A stretch of DNA of 64,000 nt. It comes from Odobenus rosmarus divergens (Eukaryota; Chordata; Mammalia; Carnivora; Odobenidae). Shown piece by piece: positions 42,380 through 53,929 of the stretch. Under the pieces are notes generated by a model. That model saw only the letters and a program-made list of their open reading frames with translations, was not told where the DNA came from and ran no database searches. The stretch is taken from positions 4,315,453 to 4,379,452 of the forward strand of contig NW_004450285.1 of NCBI RefSeq assembly GCF_000321225.1, given 5' to 3'. The translations under genes and the position numbers were made by a program. How positions within the stretch are numbered: the stretch's first letter is position 1; each line of letters begins with the position of its first letter.

Positions 42380-43150
42380 TTGATCCCTCCCCCCCCCCTT
42401 TTTTTTTTACAGGAAGGCAAACAAGGTGCAGTTGAATTCCAGAGTGTGGGCTACAGAACTTGGACGGTGTGGGGGTAGGAATAAGTGTAGTTCCCGAGGG
42501 AGGAGCAGGGAGAGAGTGGACTGGAACAGGCTGAGCATCAGGGGTGGTTCAGAGAATGGCTGAATCGGGGGGGGGGGGGCGGGGAGGCAACGTGGCCTGC
42601 GGCACAGAGCACATTTCCCAGAGGAAGCCTAATATCGTGGGATCTCAGGAGTTCCTGCCAGGAACTAGCAGGAAAGTACTGGGTTGAGAAAAAGCTGGAT
42701 GCCCTAGGTGTCGGAAGGCCCTCCTCTCAGACTTGTCCGGAAGGAATGTGGCTCATACCACCTCTGACGCAAAGCCCACTTCTCGTGGCCGCCTTGCCCC
42801 CTCACTTAGAGTCACAGGCCCGGAAAGTTGCGTGGGAACGACTCTGGCCCGGAAGCTGAGCAGGGGAGGTGTGCCTGAGGCTGGACCTGTGGAGTGAGCT
42901 GCGCATGCGTGACCCGCAAAGCTCTAGCCTTCCTGGAGCTGGAAAGAGCCGTGCAGCCGTGGGCCTCTGGCGGGGAGCCCTGTGGGCCCCAGACAGCCCA
43001 GTCTTAGCCTGCAGCAGCCTCAAAGCGCCGGTCCATTGCACATCCGTAGTGCCAGTTGTTTCTCCAGGCAGCTGTAAGGTGTCTAAAATTCATCTCAGGA
43101 GACCACTGTTGTCTGTTCCTTGAACATTTCCCCTGAACCTCCTGTCTCAG
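42380..43150. other. GC-rich patch with CpG and an NRF1-like site
   Basis: From about 42560 to 43060 the sequence is GC-rich with scattered CpG, unlike its AT-rich surroundings. TGCGCATGCGTG at 42900-42911 is one base off the NRF1 consensus. Overlapping open frames on both strands (42802-43041 and 42869-43123) reflect composition. I cannot show a transcript, exon or splice site. A 13-base G-run lies near 42568-42580. Confidence 0.4.
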
Positions 43151-43289
43151 AGCATTGCTCTTTCTGACCCAGCTCATCTCTCAGCACCCTGTGATGGGGA
43201 AGATGGCTTCTTCACCCAGTCCCCTTCATCAGGGGATTGAACAATGAAATTGTCAGTGAGAGGCGGCCCTCTGCGATATAGAAACAGGT

Positions 43290-43600
43290 ACGACTTGCTT
43301 ATTTTGTAACTGGACATTTGGAAACTCACGAGTATGTAATGTACAGCATGGTGACTGTAGTTAATAATACTGTATCGCATACTCAAATGTACCTAGGAGG
43401 GTGGATCTTGGAAGTTTTCATCACAAGGAAAAAAAAATTGTAACTATGTAATTTGTGACTATTTGTAAGGATGGTTGTTAACGGGACTTGCTGTGGTGAT
43501 CATTTAGCAGTATGTACAAATATCGAATCATTGCGTTGTATACTGGAAACTAATATAATGTTATATGTCAGTTATACCTCGTTAAAAAAGGTATATGTTA
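43290..43600 (+). mobile_element. Old L1 3' end
   Basis: ATGTACAGCATGGTGACTGT, AGTTAATAATACTGTATCGC, GATCATTTAGCAGTATGTAC and CTGGAAACTAATATAATG follow a common old L1 3' UTR, ending GTTATACCTCGTTAAAAAAG. Confidence 0.8.
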
Positions 43601-43639
43601 TAATTGACAGAATCCAATTAATTGCCCTTTGTCGATTAT

Positions 43640-43837
43640 TATTATTTTTGAAAGATTTTATTTATTTATTTGACAGAGAGACACAGCAAAAGAGGGAACA
43701 CAGGCAGGGGGAGTGGGAGAGGGAGAGGCAAGCTTCCCGCAGAGCAGGGAGCCTGATGCGGGGCTCGATCCCAGCATCCTGGGATCATGACCCAAGCCGA
43801 AGGCAGATGCTTAATGACTGAGCCACCCAGGCGCCCC
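43640..43837 (-). repeat. Can-SINE
   Basis: AAAGATTTTATTTATTTATT, GACAGAGAGACACAGCAAAA, GGGATCATGACCCAAGCCG, GAGCCACCCAGGCGCCCCC. The short frame across it (43471-43821) is SINE translation. Confidence 0.93.
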
Positions 43838-44505
43838 CAATTATTTTTTAATCCTCCTTTAATCGATAGTATCCAAATTAATAGTTTTTAAAATGAGTTA
43901 GCAAATGAAAGAGACAAATACCAGTTAGAATGATTTTCAGCCCAAAAGCTTTTCTTTAATGATAATATCAAGAAGTCAGTAGCTGTTACTCTTACTGTTC
44001 TGAGCCCCGTGATGAAGTCTCTGTCCAAGCAGAGATGTGTGACCTCTCTTCTGATTTCAAAGTCCGGGGACATTTGGGCAAAAAGAGGCTTGCCCGCCCA
44101 TGGACAATTGTGGTTGGTATAACTTGGTCACTGCTTCTCACCTCAAGAAAGGTGACCTGCCTTCCTTTTTGGTACTCGAGAAAACTGCCAGTGAAAACCT
44201 CTAATCGCAGCTTTAACTTTCTCATTTGAAGTGCTGAGAAGTGAACTTCCTCAACTCTTGACTAGAGATACCAAAATAGAAAGTACACACAAAGCTCTTA
44301 TGATAGAGTGCAAGATATAAAGACTAAAGAACTCCTAAGCTCTAATTCTTTTTAGTTGTATCTTATATCAATTATCTGATAGAGCTGGAATAGCCTAAGC
44401 CTTCGTATATCATCCTTTTTGTAGAACCTTTAGGTTCCTAAATCTGTATGTTCACAGTTAAAGGAAACATTATAGCATGGCAAATGGCCAAGACAGTACC
44501 CTCCT
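43838..44505. other. Unassigned sequence
   Basis: No gene or repeat recognised. Overlapping 60-77 codon frames on both strands near 43992-44229 have no motif. Confidence 0.4.
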
Positions 44506-44517
44506 CAGCCTGTTTCT

Positions 44518-44726
44518 TTCTTTCTTTCTTTTTTTTTTTAAGATTTTATTTATTTATTTGACAGAGAGAGACACAGCGAGAGAGAGAACACAAGCGGGGG
44601 GAGTGGGAGAGGAAGAAGCAGACCTCCCGCGGAGCAGGGAGCCCGATGCGGGGCTCGATCCCAGGACCCCGGGATCATGACCTGAGCCGAAAGCAGATGC
44701 TTAACGACTGAGCCACCCAGGCGTCC
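44518..44726 (-). repeat. Can-SINE
   Basis: TTTC units and poly-T lead into AAGATTTTATTTATTTATTT, GACAGAGAGAGACACAGCGA, GGGATCATGACCTGAGCCG, GAGCCACCCAGGCGTCC. Duplication CAGCCTGTTTC at 44506-44516 and 44727-44737. Confidence 0.93.
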
Positions 44727-44739
44727 CAGCCTGTTTCGT

Positions 44740-45690
44740 TTGTATTGTCAGGGTTCTCAAGACATCATGGGGAAGTGCAGGTATTCATCAAGACATTTAA
44801 TTTCCAAGAACACAGGGCTGAACTACATATCTCAGGTCCCAGCATTTCAGTGGGGTCATGGCACTGAAACGGGTGCAGTGGTGGTAGTTAGGAAAGGGTG
44901 TGCCCTTCCATTCCTTTTTCTTCCCTCCATACTGCAGTCGGTGAAGGAGGGGGCAGATGAAACACTCTGTCTTGAGTCACCTTGTGGAGGAGCTGCAGGC
45001 AGTAGAGTCTCTAGCTCCCTGTCAGACTGTGATGTTAATGAGAAATAAACTTCTGATGTGTTAAGACTGAGATTTCAGGGCTAATCGATCACAGCCTATT
45101 ACAGGCTAGCCTGCTAATTCAGACATGATATAATGCATATTGGACATGCATTATGCACAAAATTCAAGAGACGTAAAAGGCCTGACAATCTCCTTTGTCA
45201 AAGGCAAACATTATTACTGGTTTCTTATCTATCTTTCAGAGATAAGTTATGTGCTAATACCAAAAACAGTGTGATTACGGTAATGGCAGCAAACAGTAAG
45301 AGCTTGCTGTAATTATTGACCCTAAAAGTTATTCTTCAGACCCAATGGAAAGTGATCTAGGTCAGTAATGTGTGTGTGTGGGGCGGGGGGGGGAAGGGAA
45401 TCTTTGCTCCAGTCAGTCATTAAGGGACCCCAACTGAAAGAGGCTCTACAATCTTTAATACGTGTCTTTGAGACTGACCTGGCCAGTAATATCGGCCAGG
45501 CCAAAGGGCAAAGAGCATAAAGGATGGCATAGAGAGGCTTTTATAGGCCAGCTCTGCCAATAATTGGCTAGAATTCAGTCACATCCCCATATCTTAGTGC
45601 AAAAGAGGCTGGCAAGTATAGTTGAGTGTGCTCACGGAGAAAGAGGAACTGTGTTTGGTGATCAGGGAGCAGTCTTTGCCTTATGTGTTC
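44740..45690. other. Unassigned sequence
   Basis: A frame of 102 codons at 44740-45048 (plus strand) begins in the SINE flank and shows no motif. A G-run lies at 45381-45398. No gene called. Confidence 0.4.
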
Positions 45691-45694
45691 ATTC

Positions 45695-45840
45695 ATACAA
45701 CAATTCTATGATCGAGGGGCTACTGTTATACCCACTTTACAGACTGATGAACTGAGGAACTGAAAAGTTAATTCACTTACTGATGATCAGCGAGTAAGTG
45801 GCAGAACCTAGAAATGTCTGGCACCAGGGCTGGGCTTAAC
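45695..45840 (-). repeat. MIR element
   Basis: Antisense MIR order: CTGTTATACCCACTTTACAG, ACTGATGAACTGAGGAACTG, then GTAAGTGGCAGAACCTAG. Confidence 0.75.
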
Positions 45841-45879
45841 CACTGTAATCTATCCTTTCTTTATACAAAGTAGTGTATT

Positions 45880-46500
45880 ATACACACTGTTTTCTATTTT
45901 GTTACTATTTTTTTTCCCCTTAAGGATATTTAGTTGAGATTATTCAATGCTAGTACGTATAAGGCTGTTGTTTATTTTTTGATAGCTAATACTATTCTGT
46001 TACATAAATGAGTCATAATTTAAGTACAGTTATAATGATGATTGTTTCCATTTTTTCCCCATTTCAAGTAGTGTTACAGTGAATATCCTCAAAAGTTTGT
46101 GTTTGCACACATGTGCATGTATATGGAGAAGAATAATTTCTAGAAGTAAAATTGCTCAGCTAAAATGGCTTATGTATATTTACTTTTACAGATGTCTTCA
46201 AATATTTTTTTTTAAAGATTTTATTTATTTATTTGAGAGAGGGGGAGAGACTACACAAGCAGAAGGGAGGAGCAGAGGGAGAGGGAAAAGCAGGCTCCCC
46301 ACTGAGCACGGGCTTGATTTCAGGACCCCGGAGATCATGACCTAGCTGAGGATAGACACTTAACCGACTGAGCCACCCAGGAACCCCTTCAAATATTTTT
46401 TAAACAAAAAGTACAATTTACATTTCCATCAACAAGGTATGAGAATATATATTTCTCCATAGTTATATGGCACAAAAATTTTCTGCTTTTTGCTATTTGC
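45880..46500 (-). mobile_element. Old L1 ORF2 end fragment, antisense, split by a Can-SINE
   Basis: GTGTTACAGTGAATATCCTC, TAATTTCTAGAAGTAAAATT then GCTCAGC, and TTTACATTTCCATCAACAAG after the SINE are the familiar antisense L1 3' strings. Confidence 0.6.
46209..46386 (-). repeat. Can-SINE
   Basis: AAAGATTTTATTTATTTATT, CACAAGCAGAAGGGAGGAGC, GAGATCATGACCTAGCTG, GAGCCACCCAGGAACCCC. Flanking CTTCAAATATTTTT at 46195-46208 and 46387-46400. Confidence 0.92.
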
Positions 46501-47455
46501 TAAATTATAAGTAAAAATGGTGTTTGATAATATTTGTTAAGAATACAATGGATGAAAATGAACAGATTCTTTAGATTTGGGATCAGCAGAACACTCTTCT
46601 AGGAGAAAACCAGATAGAGATATAAATAGTATGGTGTAGTCAACACTCAGTTATTTTGTGGTATAATGTAACAACACCTCATTTTTAGAGAAAACCATTT
46701 TAAGAGAAATGTCAGTAATTTTTCTGTGAAAATGATCAAACCAATGAATAATTTAAAATTGTCACTTTGGGTATGGCAGCATCCCTTAGTGCCTTAAGAA
46801 CTTTTCGGAAGGCAAATTGCTCTAAATACATTTCCATTATGCACGAAGTACATTTCCTCTTTGCTGTGTTGCCTGAGCTTAACACAGGTAGAATTCTATT
46901 TATGATATTCAGTGAGGTAATATGAAGCCACACATTATTTCCTGCTGCATAGGGACTGGGATGTTGTGAGATTAAAGAGTGCCTCTTTCTGTGCCAGTAC
47001 TTTTTTTTTTTTAAATCAACATAACAATATTTACTGAGTTTTACCATGTCAAGCTTGTGCTTGGTTCTGTGGTGGCTGCAAAGATTAGCAGGCATGCCAT
47101 GACTGATGTCCAAATTAAGTTCACCACCTAATATAATCTTGACCATATAACACAGAGTGTGATAAATACCACAAAAAATGCATAGACATATAAGCAGCAT
47201 ATAAATTAGCAGCACTTCTTCCATATGAGTGTGTTCTTCTGATTATTTGTCCTTCTTTGTTTTTGAAGAAATCCCAGCATTAAAAAGTCTTTGGTAATAG
47301 TATAAAAAATACTCAACATTAATTTTTGGCCAAGGGATCATTTAAATTTTATTTTAGAATGGAAATATTATTGACATCTGAATATCTTTAGTTTTTAATG
47401 ATGTTTTGATTTCTTAAGCAGATATCAAGACTAAAACAGGATCACTTAGATCATC
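46500..47455. other. Mostly unassigned; old LINE 3' end at 47015-47165
   Basis: TATTTACTGAGTTTTACCAT, GCTTGTGCTTGGTTCTGTGG and GAGTGTGATAAATACCAC resemble the same antisense old LINE 3' end seen at 26130. No gene. Confidence 0.4.
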
Positions 47456-47464
47456 TTTAGATTT

Positions 47465-48181
47465 TATATATGCATATATTACATTTTTATTGAAGTACAA
47501 TTGACATACAATATGCTGTTAGTTTCAGAGGTACATCATGGCAGTTTGATATTTTTATACATAATGAAATGATCCCCACAATAAGTGTAGTTACTTTCTA
47601 TCAGTCTACAAAGTTATTACAATATTACTGACTGTATTCCCTATGCTGTACATTATATCCCTGTGACTTATTTATTTTATAACTGAAAGTTTGTACCTCT
47701 TAACCCCTTTCTCCTATTTCATTCATCCCCATAAGCCCTCCCCACTCTGGTAACCAACAGTTTGTTTCCTGTATCTGTGAGTCTCTTTCTCTTTTATTTT
47801 GTTTATTCATTTGTTTTGTTTTTTAGAATCCACATATGAGTGACATCATACGATATTTGTCTTTCTCTGTCTGACTTATTTCACCTAGCATAATATGCTC
47901 TAGGTCCATCCGTCTTGCTGCAAATGGCAAGATTTAATTGTTTTTTTTTCTGCTAAATAATATTCCATTGTGTGTATATATACACATATACATATATATG
48001 TGTGTTTATCCATTATCTATGGGTGGACATGGACACTTCGGTTGCTTCCATATCTTGACTGTGTATATAATGCTGCAATGAACAAAGGGGTGCATATATG
48101 TCTTTAAATTGGTGGTTTTGTTTTCTTTGGATAAATACCTAGAGGTGGAATTGTCGGATTGTATGGTAGTTATATATATAT
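47465..48181 (-). mobile_element. Old L1 3' end, antisense
   Basis: TTTTTATTGAAGTACAATTG, ACATACAATATGCTGTTAGT, GGTAACCAACAGTTTGTTTC, CACATATGAGTGACATCATA, AATAATATTCCATTGTGTG and AACAAAGGGGTGCATATATG: an antisense L1 3' UTR and ORF2 end. Non-coding. Confidence 0.85.
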
Positions 48182-48245
48182 TTTAAGATTTTATTTGTAC
48201 GAGAGAAAGAGAGCTTGAGAAGAGGGAGGGGCAGACTCCCCATTG
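48182..48245 (-). repeat. Truncated Can-SINE
   Basis: TTTTAAGATTTTATTTGTAC, GAGAGAAAGAGAGCTTGAG, GGGGCAGACTCCCCATTGAG, then the match ends. Only the tail-side third is present. Confidence 0.75.
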
Positions 48246-48264
48246 AGTCACATGACAATGATTA

Positions 48265-48395
48265 TTAAGAGGCTGTGAGTATAATGGGTAAAATCATATG
48301 GGTCAGTGCCAGACAGCCTGCATTTGAATCCCAGCTCTACCACTTACTGGCTGTTGTGTGGATTACAGATAATCCATGAAAAATGCTTAAAATAG
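48265..48395 (+). repeat. MIR element
   Basis: GGGTCAGTGCCAGACAGCCT, GCATTTGAATCCCAGCTCTA and CCACTTACTGGCTGT are the MIR 5' and core regions. Confidence 0.75.
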
Positions 48396-48399
48396 TATT

Positions 48400-49615
48400 A
48401 CTCAGTTTAACCATTATTCTTAATCAGTTATTGGTATAGAAGTTAGCTTGCTTCTGGAGAAGAATTTTGATGCTTTCTTGTTTCTATACTTAGGAAAAGT
48501 TTAAGATGAATAGGATACATTTTCTTCCCTGGTGGGGAACTCTATTTTCATTTGCCAATTCATTTAGTTCTCCAACTCGCCTTTGATAGAATAATAATTA
48601 TACTAATTTCATAAATGTGAAATTCTCAGAGCGGTTAAAAAAGTAACTGAACCCAAATGTAAATCCAGGTTTCTCTACCAAAATCAAGATTTAAACGTGC
48701 CAATATAGTAAAAGAAAAGATTTGTTTGACAATATATGCCTTTTTAGTCACAAAATTTGTTCTTACGCTTCTACATTCATTGAGTCATGGAATGTTTTTC
48801 TGTAACACGCCTTAATATAAAATGTGCTTTAATTACACAAGTTCAGTTTGTGGGAAGGTCTTACCTATGGCTTCAGTGAAAGAAAGTAAGAATAGTACTA
48901 CCCATATGACCCACTTTTGAAATCATTTCCTCTTTTTTATCTTTCCCACCCTCTCTATCGCTATTCCTACTCATTGTAGCCCATATAATAGCTGACCTGG
49001 GTTACTACAACAGCCTGAAAAATGGTGTTTTCATCTCTAATCTTGTCCTCCTTAGAGCATTCTCTGCACTGTTACCAGGGTGGTTAATTGCCAGCATTAA
49101 GCACATTTCCCCCTCTACCCAAGTTAGAGCTCATTAGGGCAGCTTCTTGGCTCTCCCCACTTACGTCTCTTACCTCTCCAGCCTGGAATCTCACTAGAAG
49201 GCTCAAGCAATAGCAGATGCTCAAAGTTCTCTTGAGCACACAAAAGTGCCTTTTCATCTTTGTGAATTTGACCTCTCATTGCCCTACTACTTTCTTTTTC
49301 CCCCCGGTAATGAGCACTGGGCTTCATATACCAGAGGTTCTCAGTAGATGTGTTTCCTGAAAGAATAAACAAATGTTTCTGCTCTTCTTTTTAGAAAATC
49401 TTTTAGGGAAGCAGTTTTTATTGTGGAAAATCTTGAGAAGTTTAGTTACACACCAGGAGTCCTGGATTTTCGTTCTGATTCTGTCCTTGGCTCACTGTGG
49501 GAGACTGGACATGTGCCTGTAGGTTTGGGCATATAAGTGTCCGAGCAGATTTTGGGATTGGAACAGCTCACTATTGGGGCAAAATTAGGAGAGCATTGAA
49601 GAGGCAGGAAAGCTT
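48400..49615. other. Unassigned sequence
   Basis: A weak L2-like piece (TTAGAGCATTCTCTGCACTG) near 49052-49071. No gene. Confidence 0.4.
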
Positions 49616-49619
49616 TGCA

Positions 49620-49725
49620 TATTATTTATTTAAAGTCTTACAACTACCAATGGTGTAGGAATTAATATCCTCATAATACCAATGGAAAACGGTGTCACAA
49701 ATAAGTTAAATGTTGTCCAAAGGGA
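49620..49725 (-). repeat. MIR fragment
   Basis: AGGAATTAATATCCTCATAA, ACCAATGGAAAACGGTGTCA and AAATGTTGTCCAAAG form an antisense MIR core. Confidence 0.55.
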
Positions 49726-49729
49726 AGAA

Positions 49730-52425
49730 GAAAATTGCTTCTGATGCAAGGGCTCTGAGGAAGGAAGAGGAGAAAAGCCAAAAGTGAGACTGTCTTCATT
49801 CCTGAATCTCTCCCCCTATATCCCTTCCATGATTGAATCTTTCGGAAGGAGGCAAAGGGTAGGGAGGGCCGGAGAGATCTGGGGACTCTGGAACGGGGGA
49901 GGGGGGCTTCCTTGTTTGTCAGGGCATGGCCTGGGGAGCCTGCACCTCCTTTAATGAAGTTGAACATCCAGTGTATTCGGTGTGCAAGGCTGCCCACTGC
50001 TGCTGCTTTGAAATGTCTGAAGAAGAGGTCTAGGCAAATCAGCCTGTGCTGGCACTTCTGGTTCCCATGGCATACGTGTGTCATCATGCTTGTGAGGGAT
50101 GCCCAGATGCTAAGAGGACCGGAAGAGGCATAGGGTCAGGACAAGGAAGCTGCAGAGCGTGGGGCTGTGTGGCTGGAGTCTGGAGGAGGGCCTCCCCTTT
50201 CAACACTGGGTGCCAGGTGGAAACAGGCAGGACCACTGTCACTTCAGCAGGATGCCGAGCCAGCGGGGACAACGCTAGGTCAGAGCACATTATTGCCAAA
50301 ACCTCTCTGCCTCCAATCTGTAAGAACTTAGAAAGTCCCTGGCGAGGAGGTCCTCCGAAGGAAGGAGGAAAAAGATGTAATTTACTGAGATTAAATCCTG
50401 AAGTACTTGAGATAATACCTGAAAAGTATTGGCTAAAACTGGAAGAGACTGAGTTATAATCATTGACGAGTCAAAGATGGTTGTTTCTGTTCAGTGAGCT
50501 CAAAAGCAAGATGAGATTCCTTGCAGAAAATAGTTACCTTTTTTTTTTTTTGGCACGTTTGAATTGTGGCATGTGTCATCAATGTATTTTTAATAATTCA
50601 GTCATTCAACAACTATTTATTGGTCATCTACTATATACAGGAATTCTGCTCATAACTCTTGCTGATGTTTCAAAGCCCTTTTGAAACAACTCTTTCTGTG
50701 ACCCAATGCTCTCTTGGAGACTCATGGAGGCCTTCTAAAGCCCAGCTTCTCAAACCCAACCCTACCTTTTCTTACAGCAGAGGTTCCTCACTCTTCATAA
50801 TTCCCCCTTTAGTTTTGCTTTCCTGGGGATTTCCATTATTATTTTTCAAGCAATAGTCTACACAGAAGGTGTGGTAGGCCTATATCTGTAAATGTATATG
50901 ATCTAATTTGAAAATTTACTAAGTCATAAATACACTGATTCCCCTTGCGTTAGCTCTGCGGTGACCCCACCTTTTTTCCTGGATGTTAAGGGTAAAGCAG
51001 TAGATGGAAGTTTTTAACAAAATAACTCTAAGTTGGAAAAGGAAAAACTTCTGCTTTAGCAGAGTAGGGTTGAAGAGGTATGCTAGTAGGAGGTTATCTT
51101 TCCTGTTCCAGGATTGGTTGGTTGTTTTTTGGATATCCTACTTGAAGGTCAGACCACCATAGAGAGTAAGAAGCATCATCATTTCTGCCTAAGCAGTGAC
51201 AGAACCAGCAGAGAAGGGACTGATTGAAATCCCTCTCTGGAGGCCAACCAGAAGAGAACAAGGGGCTAGGATTAGGGCATGGGAGTGAGGTTAAAAGGAG
51301 TGAATGGCAGTGAGGAGCAGGGGAGAGTTCCTGGAAGGGTCTGGAGGAGAGTGTCTTCAGGTCGGGGAGAGCTTGCATGCCGTCCTCCAAGAGACCAGGA
51401 ATGCAGCCCCCTGCCATTAGTAGGACTGTGACTCCCTTGTAGGAAACCTCCTAGATCTCTGCGCCCCTTGTAGACACTGTATTGTTTGAACCTACAGTAG
51501 ATAACTAACTGGACATTAGTTAAGATTCTGCATATGTGCTTCTGGCCTAAATAGGTGGTAGATGCTCTTTTCTTCCTTCTCCCTATCTCATGTCCAGACT
51601 CCCTCAGGTGGAAGGCAGCATGGTGAAAAGACCTGCAAGGGGCCCCTTCAGACTGTAGTAGACAGAGTATGTTGTTTGCTGACTGTGCCACTGTTTCCTT
51701 CCACGGTAAGAGGGTTCGTGTCCAGGTAATGCTCTGGGGAGCAGCAGAAGAGCAACAACCACAGCATCGTTTTAAATTCAATTCAAGAAATTGGCTTCCT
51801 CCTCTCCCATCTTTCCCTGTCTTATGTTAAGCATTTGTAGTTGCTTCAGGCTTTGAAATTGTCATTTCATCAAATTATACTTTCACATATTGTTGTAGAA
51901 TACATAACAATATATCGCCATGCCAAAGCTATTTTATTGTTATAGAAGTTAGGTATATAGAAAGAAAAAACAATAGAATAAAATAAAATCATCTGAAACA
52001 TTTCAATTCCAATTTCTTTTTTTTTTTTTTTTACACAAGATGATGGAACATTGAGGCAAATTCTTTTCTTCATGTCGGTATAAAGTATAATTTTCCTAGG
52101 GAAGTTTTTTCATTCCTTGATTGTGGGATCTATAGTGAATGCTCTAACCTAGTCCTGCAAAAATACTATGACAAAAAAATCTGAACACGTAGAGATTTTG
52201 GGGAAACAGAGCACTTTCTACTAAAGACCTGCTGCCGACCTGTGCTTTGATACTCTCTCAGGTTTCACTGGAGGTGGGAGGTGGGAGTTTGAGAGTCTTA
52301 ATTCAGTCTTTTTCTGATTGCGTAGACACAACCTATGCATAGCCCCTACCGTCTTCCAACTGCCATGGGTCTTCTGTTGCTTTTTCCCTTTTGTTTCTTT
52401 CATTTCTCCTTTTATTAATATCGTC
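49730..52425. other. Unassigned sequence
   Basis: About 2.7 kb with open frames up to 169 codons on the minus strand (51272-51781) and 137 on the plus strand (50046-50459). None shows a domain, start context or splice pattern I recognise. An antisense L2-like 3' end (TCATTCAACAACTATTTATT) is at 50601-50620. Poly-T runs at 50540 and 52017. Confidence 0.4.
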
Positions 52426-52429
52426 TTTC

Positions 52430-53120
52430 AGTAGTGAATTATTTTAGAACAGTCACCGTTGTAACTACCATCCAACGCAAGAGATAGAACCTTGTCAGCC
52501 ATCCCAGAAACCCCTTGGTGAGGCCCATCCCAGTTACAAACACTTCCTTCTGTCAGAATAGCCATTATCCTGACTTTTATAGTAATTATGTCCTCGCATT
52601 TTTTTTTACCACCCAAGAGTGCATCTTTATACACTGTATCTTAGTCTTTTTCATTAAAAATGTCTTTAGATTCTCTTTTAATCTACAATTTTTTTCTCCA
52701 CCCCTACCTACCTCATCCCCTTCTTTTCCTTAAAATTTTCTTGTTGAAGGACCTAGGTAATTTGAACTGTCAAGTTTTCTATTGTCTGGATTTTGCTAAC
52801 TATATATTCTTGGCTAAGTTGACATGTTCTGTTCTCCTTTCTATTTTCTAAAAATTGGCTACAGGATTCAGAGGGTTGGTCATACTCGTGTTTGACATTT
52901 TAGCAAGTCAATAAAAGGTACATATGTCTGATTGTCTCTTTTTGTCAGCAGACATTGATACTTATTACATAAATCTGTTAATTCATTGAGTGGAGGATGG
53001 TTGCAAATGATGATAGCCTATCACTTAAAAATTTTTATCTTAAATATTTTTATAAGTAGACACTTGCTCTCATCTATTATTTGGTTATCCAATGGTCTAG
53101 TCATATAGGAAAGACAGAAT
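52430..53120 (-). mobile_element. Old L1 3' region, antisense (probable)
   Basis: AACCCCTTGGTGAGGCCCAT, AATAGCCATTATCCTGACTT then ATATGTCTGATTGTCTCTTT, CAGCAGACATTGATACTTAT and TATTTGGTTATCCAATGG have the order of an old antisense L1 3' UTR. Decayed. Confidence 0.5.
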
Positions 53121-53124
53121 AAAA

Positions 53125-53685
53125 GCTTGTTTCTTTCTCTTTATTTACTATCCTTTGAAGGTGATCATTTAATTTTTAGTAATTTAAATATTAATGAATG
53201 GATTTATATCCATGGGAATTGTTTTCCTTTTTGAAGCAAAACTGACCCATCTTCGGCCAGTGGAAACCTCATAAAGTTGTCTACTGAGTCCTTTTGACAG
53301 GTCTGATAGTCTTGCTTTTTTTAAACAAGGTATTTCAAGATCATTTTGTGTATGTCCTCCCCCAGACATGGAATCAGTCATTTGTCCAATATCTGAGGAA
53401 GGCTGTTTCTCTTGGCCCCTGTAAATAACCTGACAAAGAGACTTGTTGCTTAACCAATGCCTAATGTGTTCATTTGGAATGCTCTGATGCTCAATTTTAT
53501 TAGGCATTTACAAAACAAAGGCCGTTTCCCCCCTGTATTGTAATTAGTGTAATTAGAGTTTATGTGTGAAGTGTCATATATCTACTGTGGATGTATTTCA
53601 GGGTAACAAGGATACTGAATTATCTCACTAAGATTGCTGGTTTAAATAATTTATTTATGTAGTATATTTGATAATACCTCACATT
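53125..53685. other. Unassigned sequence
   Basis: A 107-codon minus-strand frame (53184-53507) has no recognisable motif. Confidence 0.4.
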
Positions 53686-53689
53686 AGAA

Positions 53690-53925
53690 AATTAAAGTTC
53701 CTCCAATCAAAATAACGTTGAGCCATGAAATGAGTAAGTCACAGGAATAAAAGGTACAGCATAAGGAATACAGTCAGATATTGTAATAGTGATGTACAGG
53801 GACAGATGGTAGCTACTCTTATGATGAGCATAGCATAATGTATAAATTTGTTGAATCCCTGTGTTGTATACCTGAAACTAACATTGTGTGTCAGCTATAC
53901 TCAACCCCCACTGAAAAAGACCCCC
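53690..53925 (+). mobile_element. Old L1 3' end
   Basis: GGTACAGCATAAGGAATACA, GTCAGATATTGTAATAGTGA, AAATTTGTTGAATCCCTGTG and ATACCTGAAACTAACATTGT, then an A-rich end: an L1 3' UTR. Confidence 0.75.
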
Positions 53926-53929
53926 CCCT

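Noticed and set aside
51272..51781. 169-codon minus-strand frame
   Set aside because: No recognisable motif or splice structure, overlapped by another frame, no supporting context.
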